A stretch of 64,000 bases of DNA from an uncultured Spirochaetales bacterium (GCA_934271365.1 CAKQRI010000002.1:62001-126000); one strand, 5' to 3'. Counted from the first letter of the stretch, positions 9,256 to 17,623 are shown. The notes: generated by a model from the sequence alone, not told the origin. Numbers and translations are program-made.

Positions 9256-10674
9256 ATGAGAAAAACTAAGATTATTTGCACAATGGGACCAGCTGTAGAG
9301 AGTGAGGATAAGATCAGGGAGCTTATCATGGCAGGAATGGATGCTGCGCGCTTCAATTTCTCCCACGGCACTCACGATGAGCATAAGAAGAGGATTGATC
9401 TTGTTAAGAAGGTCGCATCAGAGATGGGCGTGCCTATTGCTATCATACTTGATACCAAAGGTCCTGAAATCAGAGTAAGAGACTTCGAGAATGGCTATGC
9501 TGATTTAGTGAAAGGCCAGGAGTTTATCCTTTATAAGGATTCAGATCTTGTTGGAAATGAGAAAGGAGTCGGAATCACATATCCATATCTTTCTGAAGAT
9601 ATAGATAAAGGTGTAAGGATCCTTATTGATGATGGCCTGGTATCTATGTCTGTTAAGGACGTAAGGGATGGAAATATCATATGCATCGTAGAGAATCCAG
9701 GAAGGATAAAGAACAGGAAGTCCATAAATATCCCAGGTGTAGACATTGATCAGGTATTCATTTCAGATTCAGATAGAAAGGATATCCTATTCGGTATAGA
9801 GCAGGATGTGGATTTCATTGCAGCTTCATTTGTAAGAAGCCAGGATGATGTTAAGAAACTCAGAAAGCTTCTGAATGTCAATGGTGGTGGAAGGATAAAG
9901 ATAATTGCAAAGATAGAGAATGAGTCAGGAATAAGAAACCTCGATAAGATCCTCGATATTGCTGATGGTGCAATGGTTGCACGTGGTGATATGGGAGTTG
10001 AGATTCCTTTCGACCAGCTTCCTGCTATCCAGAAGAATATAATAAAGACATGTTATAGAAAGGGCAGGATTGTAGTTACAGCAACGCAGATGCTAGAGAG
10101 CATGACAGAGCATCCAAGACCGACTAGGGCAGAGGTTTCTGATGTTGCTAATGCAATATATGATGGCACGACAGCTACGATGCTCTCAGGCGAGACAGCA
10201 GCAGGCAAATATCCTGTTGAAGCTGTCAAGGCTATGGCTGCAATTGCAGAATATACAGAGAATCAGATAAATTATCAGGATAGATATCTTAAGAATAACC
10301 TTAAACTCCAGCAGGATATTGTTAATACTATTACAAGCGCTTCTGTTGAGGCTTCATTCTTCCTTAAAGCTAAATCAATCGTTGTTGGCACTGTGACAGG
10401 AAGAACTGCCCACATTGCATCCTACTATCGTCCAAGTGTTCCTATCATTGCTGGATGCACTGATGAGAAGGCAGCAAGGCAGCTGAAGCTTGATTATGGT
10501 GTTTATCCATTTCATGCTGAGCTTACAGATGACAGAGATGATATGAAGCAGCAGGCTCTGGATATAGCTCTTCGTTCAAAGCTTGTGGAAAAGGGTGATC
10601 TTATTGTGCTTATCTGTGGTTCTCTTACCGGTGGAATGAGTTCCAGTGACACAATGATTATTGCAAAAGCCTGA
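9256..10674 (+). CDS. pyk: Pyruvate kinase
   Basis: Converts PEP and ADP to pyruvate and ATP, the last ATP-yielding step of glycolysis, and feeds the PFOR encoded at 26764. 472 residues, usual length. Seen in order: N-terminal MRKTKIICTMGPA, FNFSHGTHDEH, LDTKGPEIRVRDF (start of the B domain), IAKIENESGI, MVARGDMGVEIPFDQ, and the signature ATQMLESMTEHPRPTRAEVSDVANAI; then a C-terminal domain ending in SLTGGMSSSDTMIIAKA. The ATG directly follows TTTTTCATAT with no Shine-Dalgarno (see the promoter at 9223). Confidence 0.96.
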   Translation: MRKTKIICTMGPAVESEDKIRELIMAGMDAARFNFSHGTHDEHKKRIDLVKKVASEMGVPIAIILDTKGPEIRVRDFENGYADLVKGQEFILYKDSDLVGNEKGVGITYPYLSEDIDKGVRILIDDGLVSMSVKDVRDGNIICIVENPGRIKNRKSINIPGVDIDQVFISDSDRKDILFGIEQDVDFIAASFVRSQDDVKKLRKLLNVNGGGRIKIIAKIENESGIRNLDKILDIADGAMVARGDMGVEIPFDQLPAIQKNIIKTCYRKGRIVVTATQMLESMTEHPRPTRAEVSDVANAIYDGTTATMLSGETAAGKYPVEAVKAMAAIAEYTENQINYQDRYLKNNLKLQQDIVNTITSASVEASFFLKAKSIVVGTVTGRTAHIASYYRPSVPIIAGCTDEKAARQLKLDYGVYPFHAELTDDRDDMKQQALDIALRSKLVEKGDLIVLICGSLTGGMSSSDTMIIAKA

Positions 10675-10741
10675 AAAAGACATTTTGCATAAGGCCTGTA
10701 TCGGGGTATCATATAAGCGTTGGGAGAAAGGAGTGTGTATT

Positions 10742-10954
10742 ATGGGAAAGCTGATTAAAAAGAATATAGGCTTCTTTTCATGTCTTATAGTCATAGGTGT
10801 AGTTCTTTTTGCTTTGTCTTCTTTTATATCAGGCTCTGCTGTTAAGGACTTCATCTCAGGGCTCTTTGTTGGGATTGGAATAGGCCTTGTATTAATTGGC
10901 CTGATATTTCTTATCCGTGAGATTTTCATCATGGTTAAGGCTAGAAAGAGCTGA
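10742..10954 (+). CDS. Small membrane protein (70 aa)
   Basis: Two hydrophobic helices (about residues 10-29 and 38-60) with a basic start MGKLIKKN and a basic end VKARKS. AAAGGAG lies upstream of the ATG with a 9-nt spacing; a longer frame from 10661 has no such site. It resembles unnamed two-TM proteins of Firmicutes and spirochaetes, but I assign no function. It follows pyk by 67 nt and is followed by a strong terminator. Confidence 0.65.
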   Translation: MGKLIKKNIGFFSCLIVIGVVLFALSSFISGSAVKDFISGLFVGIGIGLVLIGLIFLIREIFIMVKARKS

Positions 10955-10976
10955 TGCTCCGTGAGCATATTTTCTC

Positions 10977-11000
10977 TCCCGGATTATTCCGGGATTTTTT
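10977..11000 (+). terminator. Rho-independent terminator
   Basis: TCCCGGA (10977-10983), 4-nt loop, TCCGGGA (10988-10994), six T. A small extra hairpin (GCTC...GAGC, 10956-10966) precedes it. Confidence 0.92.
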
Positions 11001-11319
11001 ATGCCTTGATATATCTTTCAGATGAATAACAAAAGCATAAATATTTAAATTGCAAGATGAAAAAAACGGCTTTATAATTCACTTATCTATAAGTATTCTG
11101 TCTTTCATGTTTTTGTTTTAAAAAACTGTTATTAAAATAACATACATGTTTTATTTTAAAGTATATGTTATTAAAATAATAAAAAAAACAATAAACACCC
11201 TATTAAATATAATAGTTTCAAAAAAAATATGTATTTTAAATGATTTTTTTTTTATAAATTAGTTGTGTAATTATGAAAATAAGGTAATTATGTTATTAAA
11301 ATATCATGGAGGAATATTT
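11001..11319 (+). repeat. AT-rich leader with three GTTATTAAAATA repeats
   Basis: This 319-nt gap has no gene and is much more AT-rich than its surroundings. It holds GTTATTAAAATA three times, at 11128-11139, 11167-11178 and 11292-11303. The first copy extends to the inverted form GTTATT-AA-AATAAC (11128-11141). The third abuts the GGAGG ribosome site (11308-11312) of the DUF6305-like gene. They could be operators for the six-gene operon downstream; the binding protein is unknown. Confidence 0.55.
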
Positions 11320-11922
11320 ATGCAGAACACAAAAAAAATCATGCTTGCAATTGCTTTGCTGCTTCTCATCCCTGCTGTTGCTTTTGCTGCAATCAGCGGA
11401 GCTGCCCCTAAGAGCTATGGTCTTCCTATGCTGATTACTAATGCAGGTCAGGGACCTGGTGGAAAGATGGCCAGGCTTCTCACGACACAGACTAAGACTT
11501 TAAAGCTCAATACAGACTTCTTCTATGTATCAGAGCCTCAGAAGAGTGATCTCGAAGCTCGTGCTTATTCTTCTCTATGGGTTGTAATCGGATCTACAGA
11601 TAAGGGCCTTGGTGCTTCTGGTATTACAATTGATCAGGAGATTGCAAGACTTGAGAAGATGGTAGGCTGGGCAAAGGAACTGAATATTCCTATGGTAGGC
11701 GTTCTCCTTGAAAAGGATAAGAGACAGCCTGGCATTCCTACAAATGCAAATGAAAGATGTATAGATACAATTGCTCCTTATTGTGAATGGCTTGTTGTAG
11801 TTAAAGATGGAAACAAGGATGGCAGGTTCACAGAGATAAGCAAGAAGAATGATATTCCTCTTACAATCATTGATAATTCCCTTGATTTCACAACTCTCGT
11901 GAAACAGGTATTAGTAAAATAA
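11320..11922 (+). CDS. Exported DUF6305-like protein
   Basis: Secreted protein of 200 residues with a clear signal peptide (MQNTKKIMLAIALLLLIPAV, cleavage after AFA about residue 23). The mature part begins AAPKSYGLPMLITNAGQGPGG, and contains LWVVIGSTDKGLGASG and a C-terminal NDIPLTIIDNSLDFTTL. I recognise this as the DUF6305 family from memory; its function is not known. The start is set by GGAGG 7 nt before ATG 11320; an in-frame ATG at 11263 lacks a site. It opens the six-gene operon and sits 10 nt before a DctM-like permease, so an accessory or ligand-binding role for that transporter is a reasonable inference. Confidence 0.65.
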   Translation: MQNTKKIMLAIALLLLIPAVAFAAISGAAPKSYGLPMLITNAGQGPGGKMARLLTTQTKTLKLNTDFFYVSEPQKSDLEARAYSSLWVVIGSTDKGLGASGITIDQEIARLEKMVGWAKELNIPMVGVLLEKDKRQPGIPTNANERCIDTIAPYCEWLVVVKDGNKDGRFTEISKKNDIPLTIIDNSLDFTTLVKQVLVK

Positions 11923-11932
11923 GGAAGGCCGA

Positions 11933-13243
11933 ATGTATTTAACAACCGCAATTATTCTGCTATTGATGGCAGCAGCCTTTATCCTTGGCTCCATTTTCCT
12001 GAAATCACCTGAGATTTCAATGTTTCTGGCAGCCATTGTCGGCGGCATTGCCGGAATAGCTTTCCATGTAGGAGACCTCGATTTCGTTCGTCTGGTCTCT
12101 GTAACAGTAGAAGGCCTATTCAATAACTTCGACCTTGCTATTCTCTTTGTATGTGCATCGTTCTTTGTAAATGTATATTCATATACAGGTGCAATGACAG
12201 CCATGACAAGAAAGCTGATCAGTGGAGTTAATAATAAGTGGATTATCCTGATATTCATGGCTGTGTTCATGATCATCCCAGGTGCTCTCACTGGTGCAGG
12301 GTCTGTATCTGTATTCGTTCTTGGTGCACTTGTCTCAACTGTTCTTAAATATATGGGACTTAATGAGAAGAAGAGCACAGCCTTCGTATTCATGTTTGCT
12401 ATACTTTCTGCAGCATGTCCTCCGATCAACCTCTGGACAATGCTTATGACAGCAGCAGCTAACATGCCTTATGTAGGCTTCACATGGCCTCTTCTTGTTC
12501 CTATCCTGATCACTGGAGCAGTGACAATAATCTATCTTGGATGGGGAGCTAAGAAAGAAGATAGCGCAAAGATTCTTTCTGAGCTTCCTGAAGCCCCAGA
12601 AGGAATGAACTGGTTCAGGATCCTGCTTCCGCTATTGACTGTATTTGCATTGATTCTTCTATCTCTTTATGCACCGTTTGAGATTCCTGTTCTTGGAACT
12701 CCTCTGATCTTCCTGATTTCTGCTTTTGTTGCTATCCTCTGCAATCCAAAGAAGACAACTTTCAAAGAGATTCTGAAGGTTCTCAACGATACGATGGAGC
12801 AGGTATTCCCGCTTGTTGCTACAGTAATCAGCGTTGGTGCGCTTGTTAATATGATGGCAGCTACAGGAACAAAGGGACTGATCGGCGTTACATTCATTAC
12901 AATGCCTACAATCCTTATATATATCCTTCTTCTTGTCTTTGGACCATTCTCTCAGGGATGTCTGAGCTATGGAAGTGCTATCCTGATTGGTGCTCCTCTT
13001 ATCTTCATGATGAATACAAGAGGTATGGATACAACAATCGTCTGCGCAGCTCTTTCTCTTATCTTCCCGATTGGAGACTGCCTGCCACCATCTCGTATTG
13101 TTGGCCGTGTATCTATTGATACAACTGGATATAAAGGCAGCTACATGAGCTTCTTGAAGCAGATTGCTGTCCCTTGTATCACACTTGGGCTTATAGCTCT
13201 TCTGATGTTCATCAAACCAGGCTGGTTTGTAGGTCTGAAATAG
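11933..13243 (+). CDS. TRAP/DctM-like (ion-transporter superfamily) permease
   Basis: Integral membrane protein of 436 residues with about 11-12 hydrophobic helices and two helical-hairpin-like repeats carrying Pro-Pro pairs: FAILSAACPPINLW near residue 165 and FPIGDCLPPSRIVGR near residue 385. This internal symmetry is typical of DctM/CitT-type secondary carriers. AAGGA precedes the ATG. The substrate is not predictable; the neighbours (anchored M14 hydrolase, exported C69 dipeptidase) suggest an amino-acid derivative, small peptide or released acyl acid. No classic DctQ small subunit or DctP binding protein is nearby; the 57-residue gene downstream and the DUF6305-like protein may take those places. 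Confidence 0.7.
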   Translation: MYLTTAIILLLMAAAFILGSIFLKSPEISMFLAAIVGGIAGIAFHVGDLDFVRLVSVTVEGLFNNFDLAILFVCASFFVNVYSYTGAMTAMTRKLISGVNNKWIILIFMAVFMIIPGALTGAGSVSVFVLGALVSTVLKYMGLNEKKSTAFVFMFAILSAACPPINLWTMLMTAAANMPYVGFTWPLLVPILITGAVTIIYLGWGAKKEDSAKILSELPEAPEGMNWFRILLPLLTVFALILLSLYAPFEIPVLGTPLIFLISAFVAILCNPKKTTFKEILKVLNDTMEQVFPLVATVISVGALVNMMAATGTKGLIGVTFITMPTILIYILLLVFGPFSQGCLSYGSAILIGAPLIFMMNTRGMDTTIVCAALSLIFPIGDCLPPSRIVGRVSIDTTGYKGSYMSFLKQIAVPCITLGLIALLMFIKPGWFVGLK

Positions 13244-13253
13244 GAGGATAACG

Positions 13254-13427
13254 ATGGTATTTCTAGAGAACTTAATACACATTCTGTACTTTGTAATAGC
13301 TGGTATTATCCTGATCTATTTCTTCAAGCATCTCTTTAAGCGCACAAAGAGGCAGGGATGGGTCTATGACCTTGTATATGTCTACTGCATGATTCCGTTT
13401 GTGCTTAGAGTTCTATATATCAAATAA
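13254..13427 (+). CDS. 57-residue single-helix membrane protein
   Basis: Short ORF between the permease and the M14 gene, 10 nt after one and 12 nt before the other, with AGGAGG before its ATG. One hydrophobic helix (about LIHILYFVIAGIILIYFF) is followed by a basic stretch KHLFKRTKRQGW and a second partly hydrophobic C-terminus. Its position, spacing and ribosome site argue that it is real. It may be a small partner subunit of the permease; that is inference. Confidence 0.7.
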   Translation: MVFLENLIHILYFVIAGIILIYFFKHLFKRTKRQGWVYDLVYVYCMIPFVLRVLYIK

Positions 13428-13439
13428 GGAGGGCCGAAG

Positions 13440-14756
13440 ATGAAAGATGTACTCAAAACAGGCAGTAAGCTGCCAAAATGGGGAAAGCTCGTTGTCCTTC
13501 TATTTGGTATTGCAGCAGCAGCTATTGCTGGTTCGCAGTTCTATAATCTAAGGCATTTCAAGGAGACTGTGGTATCATCTCCTGAGCTTACTGAAGTCCA
13601 GATGCTCAGTGATTATCTTCCTTCTTTGAGAGGTACATGGGCAGATACTCCAGTGTTCATATACGATTCTGGTGTTGAGGGCGGTTCTGTTCTCTTTATG
13701 GGAAATGTTCATCCATATGAGCCTGCAACAAGCCTTGCAGCTTATATCATGATGGAGAATATCCATGTAGAGAAGGGGAAGGTATTCATTGTCCCTGAAA
13801 CAAACAGAAGCGGATCTACGACTGGAATGCTTGGAAGTGCTTATCCTATGTTCTTCAATATCGAGACAGAATGGGGTAGAAAGACCTATAGAATCGGTGA
13901 TAGAACAACCAATCCGCTTGATCAGTGGCCGGATCCATTTACATATGTCCATTATCCTGATGGACAGAATCTTGCATACCAGGATATCAGGAATATGAAC
14001 AGAACATATCCAGGAAGGGCTGATGGAACTCTTACTGAACGCGCAAGCTATGCAGTTATGGAAATGATCAGGGAGAATGATATTGATATCTCAATTGATG
14101 CTCATGAAGCTTCAATCACATATCCTGTAGTAGCTACATATGTAACACATCAGAGGGCAGAAGATGCTGCAATGATGGCTTCCATGATGCTAACAGCGAT
14201 GAACTTCGATATGAAGTGTGAGGTATCACCAATGGGCCTTAGAGGTCTTTCTCACAGAGAGTGGGGTGACTTCAGTGACACATATGCAGTGCTCATGGAG
14301 ACTCCAGAGCCATTCATTGACAGAATCAATGGACCTATGACTGAGGATCTTTTCAAAGATGGCAAGGATGTATTCTTACAGGCTGCAGCAGATAAGAAGC
14401 TTGTTTATACAACCTCATACAGCGCAACAGAAGAAGCTCTTGAAAGAAACCTTGAAGAGGATCCAAGGGCAATTCTTGGCTTCCCTCTATGGTACAGAGT
14501 CGGAAGGCATCTCTCAGGTGCAGCTGAGTTTGTGAGCCAGGTCGGAATGTTTGAGCCTGAAAAGGAAGTCATTGCAACATGGCCTCTCTATGAAGAGCTT
14601 GAGGCAAATGACTGTGGATACTACCTGCATAATCCTGAAGATTACGCAGATAGTGAAGGCAATTATAAGATGTCCGGAGCTGCTTGGGACTTCTTCTATG
14701 GTGGTTATTATCATAGAGGCTCTAAGTCAAATAGAAGTCTGGTCTTTGAAATCTAA
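13440..14756 (+). CDS. Membrane-anchored M14-type metallohydrolase (desuccinylase/aspartoacylase-like)
   Basis: 438 residues with an N-terminal helix (about 16-35, KLVVLLFGIAAAAIAG) that should anchor the enzyme outside the membrane. The zinc-site pattern of the M14/AstE-AspA superfamily is visible: H91-x-x-E94 in GNVHPYEPAT, the third ligand H222 in SIDAHEAS, and a candidate catalytic Glu in VLMETPEPF (287/290). Family members cleave C-terminal residues or N-acyl groups from amino acids. GGAGG precedes the ATG. Coupled to a permease, a lipoprotein and a C69 dipeptidase, it probably releases a transportable product in the periplasm. The exact substrate is unknown, and both carboxypeptidase and N-acyl-amino-acid deacylase activity fit. 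Confidence 0.72.
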   Translation: MKDVLKTGSKLPKWGKLVVLLFGIAAAAIAGSQFYNLRHFKETVVSSPELTEVQMLSDYLPSLRGTWADTPVFIYDSGVEGGSVLFMGNVHPYEPATSLAAYIMMENIHVEKGKVFIVPETNRSGSTTGMLGSAYPMFFNIETEWGRKTYRIGDRTTNPLDQWPDPFTYVHYPDGQNLAYQDIRNMNRTYPGRADGTLTERASYAVMEMIRENDIDISIDAHEASITYPVVATYVTHQRAEDAAMMASMMLTAMNFDMKCEVSPMGLRGLSHREWGDFSDTYAVLMETPEPFIDRINGPMTEDLFKDGKDVFLQAAADKKLVYTTSYSATEEALERNLEEDPRAILGFPLWYRVGRHLSGAAEFVSQVGMFEPEKEVIATWPLYEELEANDCGYYLHNPEDYADSEGNYKMSGAAWDFFYGGYYHRGSKSNRSLVFEI

Positions 14757-14786
14757 AGGGAAGAGAACTTCCAGAGGAGTAAATAT

Positions 14787-15281
14787 ATGAAAAAGATTGT
14801 TTTGCTTTCAGCTCTTCTTTTCCTGATGCTCTCCAGCTGTGCTGTTTTTGCTGGAGGTACAAAGGAAAAAGCTGCTCCTGCAGTAAAGGAAAGTGTTCAG
14901 GTTACAGCTCCAGCTGCTTCTGAAAGTGCTAAGCCAGCGCCTGTAAGCCAGAAAGAGGCTGCCGCACCTGCATCTGTTAGTGCTCCTGCTGCTGAGCCTG
15001 TACCTGTAAAGAGATATTTTCCATATGGGATAGTATCTGATAGCTCAGTTTCCATTGCAGCATTATCAGATCTATATAGTGACAGCCTCAGAAGTGAGAT
15101 TGCTGTTCCGGAGAATCTAGTAGATGAGATTTCCTCTGCATATCCGGAAATTGCAAAGAACCTTGTAGCTGTTCCATCTGCTGAGGAAGCAGAGAATGCA
15201 GTAAAGGACAATAGCTTCCTTGTTGCGCTTCTTCCTTCCTCTTATAAAGCAGAGCTTACTGTTCTCAGCCTCGAGCTGTAG
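14787..15281 (+). CDS. Ala/Pro-rich lipoprotein or exported protein
   Basis: 164 residues. The N-terminus MKKIVLLSALLFLMLSSC has a lipobox-like LSSC (Cys18), but the following AVFAGGTKEK is also the usual spirochaete signal-peptidase context, so lipidation is likely but not certain. Residues ~30-75 are a low-complexity Ala/Pro/Ser/Val linker; the remaining ~85 residues (KRYFPYGIVSDSS... SYKAELTVLSLEL) form a small domain that I do not recognise. It is the fifth gene of the 11320-16933 operon. Confidence 0.6.
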   Translation: MKKIVLLSALLFLMLSSCAVFAGGTKEKAAPAVKESVQVTAPAASESAKPAPVSQKEAAAPASVSAPAAEPVPVKRYFPYGIVSDSSVSIAALSDLYSDSLRSEIAVPENLVDEISSAYPEIAKNLVAVPSAEEAENAVKDNSFLVALLPSSYKAELTVLSLEL

Positions 15282-15331
15282 TCGCATTTGAATTTGATTC
15301 CAAACTCTAAGAAAAAGAGGAGAAACTGCTT

Positions 15332-16933
15332 ATGAAGATGAAATGGCATGCAAAGGCTCTGGTCCTGCTTTTGGCCCTGATGTTTGCATCAGCTCCGGTA
15401 TTTGCCTGTACGATCTTTGCTGTAGGCAAGGATGCCACAACTGACGGTTCCACAATCGTTACACATAATGACGATTCATCTGGTGCTGATTTCCGTCTCT
15501 GGATTATTCCTGGCGGAGAGTGGCCGGAAGGCTCAACAAGAGACCTTGTTATTGATTCGCATAACTATGGAGATTTCGGCCAGTATCCTGCTGTTAAGGA
15601 TTATGGCAATGGATATCCTGTAATTGAGATTCCAGAAGCTCCTAAGACATATTCTTACTTCCATTCAAGATATTCCTTCATGAACGAGAAGGGTGTTGCA
15701 ATGGGTGAGGCTACAATGAACATCGATAGATCTACAGAGCAGGGCAAGAAGGCATATTCAGCTCTGTTTGATGACAATGATGGGCTTATTGACTGCTGGA
15801 ATGCTCAGGATATCGCACTTGAAAGAGCATCAACAGCAAGAGAGGCTATTAGGGTAATCGGAGATCTTGTTGAGGAATATGGCTGGAAGGATGCAGGAGA
15901 GACTCTCAATATCTGTGATGGAAATGAGGTCTGGGTTGCAGAATTCTATGGAAAGGATGTCTGGTGTGCAGTAAGGATTCCTGATAATGCAGTATTCGTA
16001 GCTGCTAACAGAGCAAGAATCGACCACATTGATTTCGATGATCCAGATAACTATATGTATTCTCCAAACATCAAGTCATTCGCTATTGAGAATGGACTCT
16101 GGTCTGAAGACAGCGGTGTTGATTTCTGCCCAGCAGAGATCTATGCTCCATTCAACAGCACATATAGCACAAGACGTGAGTGGAGAGGCCTTTCTCTCGT
16201 AGCTCCATCTCTGAATCTTGATCCGAATGCTACACGCTTCCCTCTCTATGTAATTCCTGAGAAGAAGCTGTCTGTTGATGATGTATTTGCTCTTACAGGC
16301 GATTACTATGAAGGTACAGAATATGATGTTACAAAGGCACCTGAGGCTGGTCCTTATGGAGATCCTCTTGTTCCTCAGCACAAAGAGAGAACAATCAATC
16401 TCTTCAGAACATGCTATGTAATGATTGCAAATGTAAAGTCATGGCTTCCTGATCCTGTTAAGTGCCTTGTATGGTATGGCTATGGTGCTCCTGATTCAAC
16501 ATATCTTACTCCGCTCTGGCCTACAATGAATTCTCTGCCTGCTCTTTATACAACAGGTAATAGATATGAGGCATTTGATAGAAACAGTGGCTGGTGGACA
16601 AACAGCTATGTACAGCAGATTGCAAGAATCAACTACAGAAGCGCTATCGAGGATATCAGAGCATTCCGCGATCCTATCATGGAAGAGCAGTATGAGGTTG
16701 TTGATAACATCCAGACAGTTGCTGCACGTCTTGTACGCCAGGGCAAGGAAGATGAGGCTAGGAATCTTCTTACATCCTTCGGCTCTGCTACTGCTGAGAA
16801 GTGGCATGATGAATGGCTTAAGCTTGGCGATCAGCTCCTTGGCCGCTATATGTGGGGCAATAAGAACATGAGAACTGTTGCTTACTCAGATTGGTGGAAA
16901 GGAATCATGAATTCAGCTGAGCATGATAAATAA
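15332..16933 (+). CDS. Exported C69-family dipeptidase
   Basis: N-terminal-nucleophile hydrolase of the PepD/C69 family, 533 residues. A signal peptide (MKMKWHAKALVLLLALMFAS) ends VFA-C26-TIFAVGKDATTDGS: signal peptidase cleavage would directly expose Cys26 as the catalytic N-terminal nucleophile. Family motifs follow: THNDDSSG, YSFMNEKGVAMGEATM, GETLNICDGNEVWVAEF, FVAANRARID. Known relatives cleave a broad range of dipeptides, and some act on bile-salt-like or acyl amides. GAGGAG precedes the ATG. As the last gene of the operon, before a strong terminator, it probably supplies free amino acids or derivatives for the permease. Confidence 0.85.
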   Translation: MKMKWHAKALVLLLALMFASAPVFACTIFAVGKDATTDGSTIVTHNDDSSGADFRLWIIPGGEWPEGSTRDLVIDSHNYGDFGQYPAVKDYGNGYPVIEIPEAPKTYSYFHSRYSFMNEKGVAMGEATMNIDRSTEQGKKAYSALFDDNDGLIDCWNAQDIALERASTAREAIRVIGDLVEEYGWKDAGETLNICDGNEVWVAEFYGKDVWCAVRIPDNAVFVAANRARIDHIDFDDPDNYMYSPNIKSFAIENGLWSEDSGVDFCPAEIYAPFNSTYSTRREWRGLSLVAPSLNLDPNATRFPLYVIPEKKLSVDDVFALTGDYYEGTEYDVTKAPEAGPYGDPLVPQHKERTINLFRTCYVMIANVKSWLPDPVKCLVWYGYGAPDSTYLTPLWPTMNSLPALYTTGNRYEAFDRNSGWWTNSYVQQIARINYRSAIEDIRAFRDPIMEEQYEVVDNIQTVAARLVRQGKEDEARNLLTSFGSATAEKWHDEWLKLGDQLLGRYMWGNKNMRTVAYSDWWKGIMNSAEHDK

Positions 16934-16954
16934 GATAAAAGATAATGCTTTTGG

Positions 16955-16980
16955 GGAGGATGCTTGCATCCTCCTTTTTT
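16955..16980 (+). terminator. Rho-independent terminator of the peptidase/transport operon
   Basis: GGAGGATGC (16955-16963), 2-nt loop, GCATCCTCC (16966-16974), six T. Confidence 0.93.
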
Positions 16981-17000
16981 AATATAAAAGGAGCTATACC

Positions 17001-17081
17001 ATGCAGCATAGTTCCAGTATTTTGACAGAATCCTCTGGGGGATGGATGAGGGTTCTGAGAAAACCTATTTTTCCTTCTTAA
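17001..17081 (+). CDS. Possible 26-residue small protein
   Basis: AAGGAG (16988-16993), 7-nt spacing, then ATG and 26 codons (MQHSSSILTESSGGWMRVLR...). It lies just after the operon terminator and overlaps the 3' end of the convergent MgsA-C-like gene. The ribosome site is ideal, but there is no promoter visible between terminator and ATG and no family, so this may be chance. Confidence 0.2.
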   Translation: MQHSSSILTESSGGWMRVLRKPIFPS

Positions 17082-17622
17082 GTCCCATGAGGTCTAGAAG
17101 CTTATTTCTGTAGCTTTTATTTCTCTCCTCCCATTCTGGAGCGACTTTTGAAGCTTCTCCCATGAAATGCTCTGAACTTCGGCCCATTTCTTGGCCTCTC
17201 CTTGTATGCTTGTCAAAAGCATAATCAGGAATCTCAGGAAGGATGCCTCCTTTCTTTATCCAGCAGAGAAGCTCATCTGTGGATCTGTCTTTCAGAGAAG
17301 ATGAAAGATATCTGACTGCATGGATTGCGAACATCTCTCTGTCGTGTGCAAATGTGGCTTCTCTTCTCATCATATCGAGAGAATGAACAGTCAGCACAGC
17401 ATATCTATCTGCCATGCCGATATCCTCAACAGAGATTATCCGGAGCCTTGCCCATAGATAATTCTCAAGCTCTGTGCTTGTTGTTGCCATCTCATGTGCA
17501 ATTGCTGCTGCATTCTCTTCATGCCCTCTGCGGATTTCCTTCTGAAGTGCGGATATAAGCTCATCTGCATTGTATCCATTCTTTGTCTTTATATTCTGCC
17601 ATGGATCATAATTCTCTGACAT
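17065..17622 (-). CDS. Stand-alone MgsA/RarA C-terminal domain protein
   Basis: 185 residues matching the C-terminal part of RarA/MgsA replication-associated AAA+ ATPases: RGHEENAAAIAHEM, YLWARLRIISVEDIGMADRYAV (compare SEDIGLAD in RarA), then a segment with a conserved aromatic/proline stretch PDYAFDKHTRRGQEMGRS near the end. The AAA+ ATPase module (Walker A/B) is absent, and no rarA-like gene is visible in the window. Full-length RarA acts at stalled forks; this fragment keeps only the oligomerisation/SSB-side domain. It starts 1 nt after the stop of the phosphodiesterase gene, so the pair is co-translated. Function of the stand-alone form is unknown to me. Confidence 0.7.
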   Translation of the reverse strand: MSENYDPWQNIKTKNGYNADELISALQKEIRRGHEENAAAIAHEMATTSTELENYLWARLRIISVEDIGMADRYAVLTVHSLDMMRREATFAHDREMFAIHAVRYLSSSLKDRSTDELLCWIKKGGILPEIPDYAFDKHTRRGQEMGRSSEHFMGEASKVAPEWEERNKSYRNKLLDLMGLKKEK

Positions 17623-17623
17623 C

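Noticed and set aside
11001..11319. Riboswitch upstream of the DUF6305-like gene
   Set aside because: Only AT-rich repeats are visible, no long GC-bearing helices or known aptamer pattern.
12659..13282. 207-residue minus-strand frame antisense to the permease
   Set aside because: Opposite a real gene, Cys/Ser/His-rich composition without any recognisable motif.
15332..15410. C69 protein as a lipoprotein
   Set aside because: The Cys after VFA lacks a good lipobox (Phe at -2) and is the family's catalytic nucleophile.
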